64,000 nucleotides of DNA from Micromonospora sp. MP36 (GTDB taxonomy: Bacteria > Actinomycetota > Actinomycetes > Mycobacteriales > Micromonosporaceae). The stretch covers positions 1 to 64,000 of the forward strand of contig NZ_VSFA01000012.1 in the NCBI RefSeq assembly GCF_008119785.1. Direction: 5' to 3'. Below are positions 42,424 through 49,780 of this stretch, piece after piece. A program made the position numbers and the translations under genes. Position 1 is the first letter of the stretch. Each line of letters begins with the position of its first letter. The notes under the pieces were generated by a model, which saw only the letters and a list, made by a program, of their open reading frames with translations, was not told the origin of the DNA and searched no databases.

Positions 42424-42580
42424 GGGCACCGGGCCGCGCCCAGCTCCGCCGCCCGGCCGGGCTCGCCCGCGGGCCGCGTCGGCTGCCGGCCGGCCGGCGG
42501 GACCAAGCGACACGGCCAGCGAGTACTGGACGACGGAAGGAGGCCGTGGGCAGGTCCCGATCCCGTATCGTGACCAGCCG

Positions 42581-43021
42581 ATGGAGACCTTGACCACCCG
42601 CGGGCGCCGCGTCCGGCTGGGCGCCACCGTGCTCGGGTTGGCGCTGCTCCTCGCCGGCACCGTCCGAGGCACCGACGACGACTTCCCGTTCGGTCCGTTC
42701 CGGATGTACTCCACCTCCGACCCGCCGGACGCGCCCGCCCCGGACACCCGGGTCGAGGGTGTCGACCGCACCGGTGCGCTCGTCCCACTCGGCCAGGACG
42801 CCACCGGCATCCGCCGCGCCGAGATCGAGGGCCAGCAGGACCGCTACACCGCCGACCCGAGCCTGCTGCGCCGGGTCGCCGACGCGTACGCCGAGCGGCA
42901 CCCCGCCGCCCCCGCGCTGGTCGAGGTCCGCATCGTGGTCCGCTGGTACGACATCCAGGGCGGCCGCCCGACCGGGCGCTGGACCGACCGGACCGCCGTA
43001 CGCTGGCAGGCCACCCCGTGA
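42581..43021 (+). CDS. Membrane-anchored hypothetical protein coupled to the HTTM gene
   Basis: This 146-residue protein has one N-terminal helix (RLGATVLGLALLLAGTV) and a small outer domain (FPFGPFRMYSTSDPPD, LVEVRIVVRWYDIQGG). The FPFGPFRMYS segment resembles proteins that accompany HTTM-domain membrane proteins. ATG 42581 lies 9 bases after a TATCGT -10 box, so the transcript is nearly leaderless. The stop overlaps the next GTG by four bases. Function unknown. Confidence 0.75.
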   Translation: METLTTRGRRVRLGATVLGLALLLAGTVRGTDDDFPFGPFRMYSTSDPPDAPAPDTRVEGVDRTGALVPLGQDATGIRRAEIEGQQDRYTADPSLLRRVADAYAERHPAAPALVEVRIVVRWYDIQGGRPTGRWTDRTAVRWQATP

Positions 43022-43920
43022 CCCGCTGGCTGACCGAGGCGGTCCCGCGCGGCCGGGTCGCCGCCTTCCGTACCCTCGTCTACCTCTTCGTCGCCGCCGA
43101 CCTGGTCGTCTTCACCCCCTGGGTACGCACCCGGGTCGACGTGCCCGGCGACCTCTACCAGCCGCTGCTGGTCGGCCGGCTGCTCCCGCTGCCCACCCCC
43201 ACCCCGGCCCTGGTCGGCGTGATCTTCTGGGTGCTGCTGGCGCTCTCCCTGCTCGCGGCGACCGGGCGGGCACCCCGGCTGCTCGGCTGGGCGGTCTTCG
43301 CCCTCTACTTCGAGTGGATGATCGTGGCGATGAGCTACGGCAAGGTCGACCACGACCGGTTCGGGCTCCTCGTCGCGCTGGCCGCCCTGCCCACCGCCGG
43401 CCGTGCCCGGCACGGCGACCCGACGCGTACCGAGGCGGGCGGCTGGGCACTGCGGGTCACCCAGATCGCGGTGATCTGCACCTACTTTCTGGCCGCCTGG
43501 GCCAAGTTCCGCTTCGGCGGCCTCGACTGGGCGACCGGCTCGGTGCTGGCCCGGGCGATCATCCGGCGCGGCACCGACCTGGCCGACCTGGTCGCCCAGG
43601 TGCCGCACCTGCTGATCGTCGCCCAGTTCGGCATCCTCGCCTTCGAGCTGCTCAGCCCGCTGGTCTTCGTGCTCCCGGAACGGTGGCGACTGGCCGCGGT
43701 CGGCTTCTTCTACTCCTTCCACCTGGTGACCATCGCGACGATCACCATCTCGTTCGCGCCGCACCTGGTGGCGATGACCAGCTTCCTGCCGCTGGAGCGG
43801 GTCCGCCCGGTCAGCCTGCTCCGCCGCCGGCGGTCACCGGCCGCCCTCGGCCAGCTCGGCGATCATCCCCTCGCAGCTGCGGGCGACGACCTGGGCGCCG
43901 CGCCGCTGGGCCAGCCGTAG
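43018..43920 (+). CDS. HTTM-domain membrane protein (vitamin K carboxylase-like fold)
   Basis: This protein of about 300 residues has at least six membrane helices and the HTTM features: RTLVYLFVAADLVVF, FEWMIVAMSYGKVDHDRFGL, YFLAAWAKFRFGGLDWATG and FHLVTIATITISFAPH. HTTM proteins are related to vitamin K-dependent gamma-carboxylase, but bacterial members mostly lack a known reaction. The last 29 codons run antisense into the iniC-like gene (87-base overlap), so the true end of the conserved part is near residue 275. It is coupled to the small membrane protein upstream. Confidence 0.82.
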   Translation: MTRWLTEAVPRGRVAAFRTLVYLFVAADLVVFTPWVRTRVDVPGDLYQPLLVGRLLPLPTPTPALVGVIFWVLLALSLLAATGRAPRLLGWAVFALYFEWMIVAMSYGKVDHDRFGLLVALAALPTAGRARHGDPTRTEAGGWALRVTQIAVICTYFLAAWAKFRFGGLDWATGSVLARAIIRRGTDLADLVAQVPHLLIVAQFGILAFELLSPLVFVLPERWRLAAVGFFYSFHLVTIATITISFAPHLVAMTSFLPLERVRPVSLLRRRRSPAALGQLGDHPLAAAGDDLGAAPLGQP

Positions 43921-45300
43921 CAGCGGGTCCTCCGCGCGGTTCCGCCACCGCCACTGCGCCTCGGCGGCGACCTCCCAGAGCCGCTGCACGGTCGCGTCGT
44001 GTTCGACGCCGAGCCGGGCCGCCAGGCCGACCCCGTCGCCACCGACCAGCCGCTGCGCCTCGGCCGCCAACTCCACGTCGAACCCGAGCCGGCTGGTGCG
44101 CAGCGCGGCGAGCAGGCGCAGCTCGCGGAACTCGTGCGCCCCGGCGAGGATCTGCTCGACCCGGCCGAGCAGCTCGTCCGTACCCCGGCCGGGCTCGGCC
44201 CGCAGCAGCGCCTCCACGGCGGCCAGCGCCGACCGCGCCTTCAGCGTGTCCCGGCGGTCGATCAGGCAGCGGGCCATCGACTCGCGCAGCTCGGTCAGGC
44301 CGCTGCGCCGGATCAGCTCGGCGGAGAGCTTCGCCCGGCTGTCGCAGCCGGTACGGATCAGCGTGGTGGCCAGCCGCAGCCCGAAGAGCCCGAGCCGGTC
44401 CAGCAGCGCGGCGCGTACCCCGGCGTCCAGCCGGACCGGCAGCTCGCCGCGGACGAAGCGGTCGGCGGAGAGCAGGTGCGGCTCCAGCTCCGGGCGGGGC
44501 ACCCGGGCCAGCTCCGCGAGCACGGCGTAGTCCGACTCGCTGAGGATCCGGCCGGCCAGGCCGAGCTGGCCGGTGCACGGGACGACGAGCACGCTGAGCG
44601 CGTTCACCCGAGGGTCGCGCTGCAGTCGCCGGGCGAGCTGGCGGGCGGTGAGCAGGCCGTCGATCCGTCCGCCGCCGGTCTCGTCCACCCGCGACAGCAC
44701 CATGACCACGTTCACCGCGGCGGCCTGCCCGACGGCGCTCTCCCGGCTGGTCTCCAGCACCCGCAGGTCGCTGTCGCGGCCGTCGCGGGTCAGGTAGAGC
44801 ACCGCGTCCGCGTCCCGCAGCACCCGTTCCATCACCGGCGCCCGGCCCTGCTCGTCGAGGTTGGTGGCCGGCGTGTCGATCAGCGTCACCTGGCGCAGCG
44901 TGCGGGTCGGCCACTGCACCACGATGTCCCGCAGCTCGCCCGCCCGCCAGCCGACCAGGTCCACCCGCATCCCGGTCGCCGACTTGGCGATCGCCAGCTC
45001 CTGCGGCGGATGGCTGGTCGAGTACGCCGTGGCGCTCGGCTGCGGCCCGTCCTCGTACCAGGTGAAGACGCTGCTGCCGTCCACCCCGTCGACCGGCGCG
45101 ACCTCCTCGCCCATGATCGCGTTCAGCAGGGTCGACTTGCCCGACCGCCACGGGCCGGCGACCGCGATCCGCAGCGGTTGCTCCAGCCGGGCCAACTGGT
45201 GCCGGAGACGGTCGGTGGCCCGCGGATTGTCCCGGTAGAGCTGGAGGGCCTGGTGCAGCAACCCCCACACCGCCTCGTCCAGCCGCAGCCCGACGGTCAT
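43834..45300 (-). CDS. iniC: Dynamin-like GTPase, IniC-type
   Basis: This 488-residue protein has a GTPase head with P-loop AVAGPWRSGKSTLLNAIMG, switch I region near DGVDGSS, G3 LIDTPATNLDE and G4-like LSRVDE. Helical neck and stalk segments follow. Its length and position after an IniA-type gene match mycobacterial IniC (about 490 residues). In mycobacteria the IniA dynamin-like protein remodels membranes and the operon responds to cell-wall damage. ATG 45300 overlaps the iniA stop by four bases. Streptomyces DynA/DynB, also a tandem dynamin pair, are the alternative functional comparison. Confidence 0.85.
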   Translation of the reverse strand: MTVGLRLDEAVWGLLHQALQLYRDNPRATDRLRHQLARLEQPLRIAVAGPWRSGKSTLLNAIMGEEVAPVDGVDGSSVFTWYEDGPQPSATAYSTSHPPQELAIAKSATGMRVDLVGWRAGELRDIVVQWPTRTLRQVTLIDTPATNLDEQGRAPVMERVLRDADAVLYLTRDGRDSDLRVLETSRESAVGQAAAVNVVMVLSRVDETGGGRIDGLLTARQLARRLQRDPRVNALSVLVVPCTGQLGLAGRILSESDYAVLAELARVPRPELEPHLLSADRFVRGELPVRLDAGVRAALLDRLGLFGLRLATTLIRTGCDSRAKLSAELIRRSGLTELRESMARCLIDRRDTLKARSALAAVEALLRAEPGRGTDELLGRVEQILAGAHEFRELRLLAALRTSRLGFDVELAAEAQRLVGGDGVGLAARLGVEHDATVQRLWEVAAEAQWRWRNRAEDPLLRLAQRRGAQVVARSCEGMIAELAEGGR

Positions 45301-47156
45301 GCCCGGGGCCCCAGCGACGCCGGGGCGGCCCGCCCGCCGGTCAGCTGCTGGGCCTGCTCGAAGAGCGCCGCCAGCCGGGTCATCTTCAGCCGGATCTCGC
45401 GCTGCCGCTGGTCGCGGACGGCCGCGTCGGTGTCGGCGGCCTGCTTGGCGCTGCGGAACGACCGGATGATGGCCTCCTGCAGCTCCTCGGTGAGCGCGGT
45501 GAAGTGGTCGCGGAGCATCCGCTGCACCTGCCGGGCGGTATCCCGGCGCTCCTTGGTCATCCGGACGAAGAAGTCGTCGACGTGCCGCTGGATCGCCGTC
45601 TTGACGGTCGCCTGCCGGCGGCGCAGCAGCTGCCTGCTCTCGTCGTGGATGCTCTTGCCACCGAACAGGGCGCCGACGCCGATCGAAAGCGGATTGATCA
45701 TCGGCATCCCGGCCAGCGTCGTCGCCAGACCGACCATCAGCAGGCCGCCGTACGAGCCACGCATGCCGGTGATCAGCTTCTGGCTCGGGGTGAAGCGGTC
45801 GATCTGCGGCCGTTCGATCTCCGGCAGCCGGTCGTCGAGATCCGGCGGTGTCGTCAGCGACCACGGCGGCAGCACGTCATCGCCGTACCGGGCGAAGGTG
45901 TCGGCCACCCGGCGGGCGGCCCAGTCGCAGCGCTGGACCAGCCACTCGTGGTTCGCCGCCGCCGCCTCCAGCAGGCTGCGCTCCAGCCACTCCTGGAAGG
46001 CGTCCCAGCTGACCAGCGGGTCCGCCTCGTCGAACGCCTCCTCGACCTGGCGCAGGATCTGCCGGGCCCGGTCGCGCAGGTCGTACTCGATGTCGGAGAG
46101 CAGGTCGCCCATCTCGTCGGCCAGCGTGTTCTGCCACCGGGTGGAGCAGCGACGCAGCTCGTCGACCTCGCGCTGGGCCGCGTGCAACCGGGAGATCGGC
46201 CCGGACTGCTCCTCGGCCTCCTGGCTCGCCAACTCGGCGCGCAGCGGCGCGGCGAGCTGCTCCACCACGGTCCGCGCGATCACGCCGACCGCGGCCCGGG
46301 CCAGGCGGTCGGACTTGCCGGCGAGGTCCTGCTGCAACCGGGCGATCAGCACGGGGAAGCCGGATTCGGCGTTGAGCTCCCGGTCGTCGCCGACGGCCGC
46401 GCGCAGCCGCAGGACCGCCGAGACCGGGATGACCGGGGCGGGCACGCCTGCGTCGGCCAGGTGCTGCCGGTTGCGTTCGGCGACCGCGCGCCAGTCCGGT
46501 ACGAGATCCGTCTTGGTCTGCACCACCACCACGTTCGGGTGCGACCGCGCCACGTGCAGCAGCATGGTCAGCTCGCCGGCCGAGAGTTCCCGGGTGGAGT
46601 CGGAGACCAGCAGCACGGTGTCCGCCCAGGCCGGCGCGGCGGTCGGGCCGGCCGCGCCGAGCGCGGCGACCTGGTCGGTGCCCGGGGTGTCCACCAGCAC
46701 CAGTCCGGCGCCGAGCAGGCCGCGGGGCAGTCCGATCTCGACATGGGCGGGGCCACCGCCGGCCCGGCGGCCGAGCGCGCCGGCCACCCCCGCGGCGACC
46801 CGGTCCAGCGGTACCGGGATGCGCTCGGTGGTCACCGGGACGGCGCTGCCGGCGGACCGGGCCGGCGTCGCCGGCGGAGTCTGCACCACGGCGGCCGACG
46901 GCACCTCGGCGTGCTGCACCACGGTCGGCAGCATCGTGGTGTGGCCGTCGCCGACCGGGCAGGCCGGGGCGTTGATGATGGCGTTGATCAGTTGGCTCTT
47001 GCCCTGGTGCGACTCGCCGATGACCAGCACCCGCAACCTGGGGTCCAGCAGTTGGACCCGCTTCCGGCGCACCGTCTGAAGCAGGTCACCTCGCCCGTGT
47101 GCGCTGCACGTACGGGCGATCTCGTCGAGCACGTCCAGCCAGATCGCCGCGATCAC
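45297..47156 (-). CDS. iniA: Dynamin-like GTPase, IniA-type
   Basis: This 619-residue protein (mycobacterial IniA is about 640) has P-loop VIGESHQGKSQLINAIIN, G3 LVDTPGTDQV, G4 QTKTDLVPDW and a long helical stalk. A hydrophobic paddle (LLMVGLATTLAGMPMINPLS, about 475-495) probably inserts into the membrane. GTG 47156 has no ribosome-binding site but a TTGATA-N16-CACACT promoter ending 7 bases upstream, so it is leaderless. A strong terminator separates it from iniB, so iniA-iniC can be expressed independently of iniB. Confidence 0.87.
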   Translation of the reverse strand: MIAAIWLDVLDEIARTCSAHGRGDLLQTVRRKRVQLLDPRLRVLVIGESHQGKSQLINAIINAPACPVGDGHTTMLPTVVQHAEVPSAAVVQTPPATPARSAGSAVPVTTERIPVPLDRVAAGVAGALGRRAGGGPAHVEIGLPRGLLGAGLVLVDTPGTDQVAALGAAGPTAAPAWADTVLLVSDSTRELSAGELTMLLHVARSHPNVVVVQTKTDLVPDWRAVAERNRQHLADAGVPAPVIPVSAVLRLRAAVGDDRELNAESGFPVLIARLQQDLAGKSDRLARAAVGVIARTVVEQLAAPLRAELASQEAEEQSGPISRLHAAQREVDELRRCSTRWQNTLADEMGDLLSDIEYDLRDRARQILRQVEEAFDEADPLVSWDAFQEWLERSLLEAAAANHEWLVQRCDWAARRVADTFARYGDDVLPPWSLTTPPDLDDRLPEIERPQIDRFTPSQKLITGMRGSYGGLLMVGLATTLAGMPMINPLSIGVGALFGGKSIHDESRQLLRRRQATVKTAIQRHVDDFFVRMTKERRDTARQVQRMLRDHFTALTEELQEAIIRSFRSAKQAADTDAAVRDQRQREIRLKMTRLAALFEQAQQLTGGRAAPASLGPRA

Positions 47157-47163
47157 TGCACCA

Positions 47164-47191
47164 AGTGTGCGGATTTCGGCTCAATTATCAA
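47164..47191 (-). promoter_or_regulatory. Promoter of iniA-iniC
   Basis: On the minus strand TTGATA (47191-47186) and CACACT (47169-47164) are 16 bases apart, and GTG 47156 follows 7 bases later. This is a well-formed leaderless promoter placed directly after the iniB terminator. Confidence 0.6.
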
Positions 47192-47208
47192 GAGGGCCCC
47201 GAAGCGGA

Positions 47209-47248
47209 ACAGGAGCGGGAGGCCGTCGAGCCGGCCTCCCGCTCCTGT
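47209..47248 (-). terminator. Strong terminator after iniB
   Basis: A perfect 16-bp stem (47209-47224 with 47233-47248) with an 8-base loop lies 12 bases past the iniB stop. It is one of the strongest hairpins in the window. Confidence 0.88.
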
Positions 47249-47259
47249 TTGGAACTCCG

Positions 47260-48228
47260 TCAGAGCAGGCCGCCCAGCAGGCCGCCGTCGGTGGAGGCGT
47301 GCACGTCGCCGTCGACCGAGGCGCTGCCGTGGACCCCGGAGTCGCCGGTCACCCCGGCGGTGAGACCGCCCACCGTGCCGGTCACCCCGTCGACCGTGCC
47401 GGTGACGCCGGACACGGCACCGTTCACGTGCTGCGTGACGCCGTCCACGGTGGCCGGCACGTGGACCGGCGGCACCACGCCGGCGGCGCCGTCACCCAGG
47501 CCGAGCCCGCCCAGGGTGTGGTCGACGCCGAGCGAACCGACCACGCCGTTGACCTGGGCCTGGGTGCCGGAGAGGAGGCCCAGGTCACCGCCGAGGGCAC
47601 CGTCGCCGTGCAGCAGGCCGGTGCCGGCGTCGGTGGTGGTGCCGAGCGGGTCGCCGGCCGTACCGGCGAGGTCCCCGACGATCGGGTCGACGGCGTTGTC
47701 CACCGTGCCCACCACGTCGGAGTCGAGGGTGTGCGCGACGTCGTGCGCCCCGGTCAGGTCGGTCGCGAGGCCGCCCGGCCCGATGCCCAGGCCGATGCCC
47801 GGCAGCACGGCCGCCCCGGCGTACAGGCCGGCGGGGTCGACCGCGATGGCGCCCAGCGCGCCGGCCGAGGCGTCCACCCCGGCGTGGGAGCTGTTGACGC
47901 TGATCTGCTGCGGCACGGCGGCGAGCTGGCCGACCACGTCGCTGGTGTCGCTCGCCAGCGGGTCGAGCCCGAGCTGCCCGGCCACCGGGGCCAGCGGCGC
48001 GAGCCCCGCCCCGGGGGCGGCGTAGTCGACCACCAGCGGCACCACGTCCTGCACGTCGGCAGCCGTGACGTCGGTGAGCCCCGCGGCCTGCAGCGCGCCC
48101 TCGGGGTCGAGGTCGAAGGCCGACCGCGCGTCGGGGTCGGTGAGCAGGTTGAGCACGAAATCGTGCAGCGTCTGGGACGAATCCACCGACTGCTGCGAGT
48201 TGACGTGCAGGCTCTGTTGCGAATCCAT
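47260..48228 (-). CDS. iniB: IniB-type repetitive protein
   Basis: This 322-residue protein has an IniB N-terminal domain (TLHDFVLNLLTDPDARSAFD, then GLTDVTAADVQDVVPLVVDY) followed by a Gly/Ala/Val/Asp-rich low-complexity body with many GVxGxVDGVTGTV-type repeats. Mycobacterial IniB is likewise Gly-rich and sits upstream of iniA. ATG 48228 has GAGGAGAA 7 bases upstream; the longer frame is unsupported. It has no signal peptide. Its own terminator follows. Its role is unknown even in mycobacteria. Confidence 0.85.
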   Translation of the reverse strand: MDSQQSLHVNSQQSVDSSQTLHDFVLNLLTDPDARSAFDLDPEGALQAAGLTDVTAADVQDVVPLVVDYAAPGAGLAPLAPVAGQLGLDPLASDTSDVVGQLAAVPQQISVNSSHAGVDASAGALGAIAVDPAGLYAGAAVLPGIGLGIGPGGLATDLTGAHDVAHTLDSDVVGTVDNAVDPIVGDLAGTAGDPLGTTTDAGTGLLHGDGALGGDLGLLSGTQAQVNGVVGSLGVDHTLGGLGLGDGAAGVVPPVHVPATVDGVTQHVNGAVSGVTGTVDGVTGTVGGLTAGVTGDSGVHGSASVDGDVHASTDGGLLGGLL

Positions 48229-48517
48229 GGGCCGGTTCTCCTCGAACGTAGCGTCAGCACCGTCGTGCCTCGACACTGACGCTATGGCCGGGGGCGCGCT
48301 GTGGTCATCGGGGAGCGACCCGCAACGAGCGGGAACGGATTAGGGCCTTCTCCCCCTCGTGCGTTAGGGGGAGAGGGGGAGGCGGTCCGGCTAGAGTTAG
48401 GGTACCGGGACGGGAGCCATCTCTGGTACGAAAGTAGGAGCTCACAGGGCTCGCCGGGGTGGGTCGCCACGGTGTCGACACCGTCGCCAGGGCCACTCTC
48501 GGTGGAGGAAGAAACAC
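48229..48517. promoter_or_regulatory. Divergent control region between iniB and the Hsp70-like gene
   Basis: This 289-base region must drive both directions. It contains a hairpin TCTCCCCC/GGGGGAGA (48349-48356, 48367-48374) near its middle and a TACGTT -10-like box for iniB on the minus strand (48250-48245). The IniR-like regulator encoded downstream would be expected to bind here; I cannot define its site. Confidence 0.45.
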
Positions 48518-49780
48518 ATGCCGTACGTCCTGGGAATGGACATCGGAAGCACCAGCACGGTCGCAGCCGTCGCCCGGCGGCGGGGCGAGACCTGGGCCCG
48601 CCCCGAGGTCGTCCCGCTGGACGCCGGGTCGCCCGCCGTACCGTCGGTGCTGCACCTGTTGCCCGACGGGTCGCTCACGGTCGGCGAGCCCACCACTGAC
48701 GACCCCGGCCGCACCACCCGCGACTTCGTCCGCCGGGTCGGCGACGACGTGCCCCTGCTGCTCGGCGGCGAGCCGTGCCCGCCCGAGAACCTGGTCGCCG
48801 AACTAACGGCGTGGGTGGTGGAGCGGGTCTCCGCCCGGGAGGGCGAGTTCGCCGAGGCCATCGTGCTCAGCCACCCGGCCGCGTGGGGCGCACACCGACG
48901 CGATCTGCTGCACCGGGCACTGTGGCACCTCGACCTGCGCAACGTGACGCTGCTGCCCCGCCCGGTCACCGTCGCCGAGAGCCACGCGGCGCGCGGCTTC
49001 CCGGGCACCACGGCCGCCGTCTACGCGCTGGGTGGCAGCACCTTCGAGGCGGCGCTGGTCCGCCGCACCCCGCGGGGCACGTACGAGGCGTTCGGCCTGC
49101 CGCAGGGCCTGGACCCGCTCGGCGGCACCGACTTCGACGAGGCGCTCGCCGAGCACGTCCGTACCCTGCTGGGGCGGGAGCTCACCGGCACCGCACGACC
49201 GGAGACGTACCCGCTGCGCGGGCTGCTGCGGGAGTGCGACCGGGTCAAACGCGAGCTGAGCGTCGCCACGGAGACCGACGTCATGCTGACCCTGCCGACG
49301 GGGCCGGTCCGGGTGCCGCTGACCCGGACGCAGTTCGAGGACCTGATCCGGCCAGCCGTGCGGGCGACCGTCGACCTGCTGGTGCGGACCGTGCACTCCG
49401 CCGGCCTGACACCGGCGCAGCTCGACGGCGTCCTGCTCGCCGGCGGCTCCGCCCGGATCCCGCTGGTCACCGAACTGGTCGCCGCGGCGTTCCCCGTCCC
49501 CGTCGAGGTGGAGCCGGATCCCCAGCTGACCGCCGCCACCGGGGCGGCGCTCGCCGCCGGCCAGGTGGTGTCCCCGCGCCCCCGCCGGCCGGTGTCGGCG
49601 CCCCCGGCCACGCCGGTGAGCGGCGCCGGGGCGGCACCGGCCGTCCCGGCGCGGCACCACGAGCACCACCACGCCCGCCACGGCGAGCCACCACCCCGTC
49701 CCCCGGTCCGGATCAGTCCGCTGAACCTGCCGAAGGCGTCCCGCCTGGCGTTGGCCCGGGGGCGCGGGCGCGAAGGATGA
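48518..49780 (+). CDS. Hsp70/actin-fold family protein without substrate-binding domain
   Basis: This 420-residue protein has the Hsp70 ATPase fold: phosphate 1 loop LGMDIGSTSTVAAV, phosphate 2 region YALGGSTFEAALV, connect region with DRVKRELS, and the adenosine motif GVLLAGGSARIPLV. After about residue 350 it has a Pro/His-rich disordered tail instead of a peptide-binding domain. It is not DnaK; it is probably an ATP-dependent switch or assembly factor. ATG 48518 follows GGAGGAAG. It leads a run of coupled genes divergent from iniB. Confidence 0.85.
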   Translation: MPYVLGMDIGSTSTVAAVARRRGETWARPEVVPLDAGSPAVPSVLHLLPDGSLTVGEPTTDDPGRTTRDFVRRVGDDVPLLLGGEPCPPENLVAELTAWVVERVSAREGEFAEAIVLSHPAAWGAHRRDLLHRALWHLDLRNVTLLPRPVTVAESHAARGFPGTTAAVYALGGSTFEAALVRRTPRGTYEAFGLPQGLDPLGGTDFDEALAEHVRTLLGRELTGTARPETYPLRGLLRECDRVKRELSVATETDVMLTLPTGPVRVPLTRTQFEDLIRPAVRATVDLLVRTVHSAGLTPAQLDGVLLAGGSARIPLVTELVAAAFPVPVEVEPDPQLTAATGAALAAGQVVSPRPRRPVSAPPATPVSGAGAAPAVPARHHEHHHARHGEPPPRPPVRISPLNLPKASRLALARGRGREG

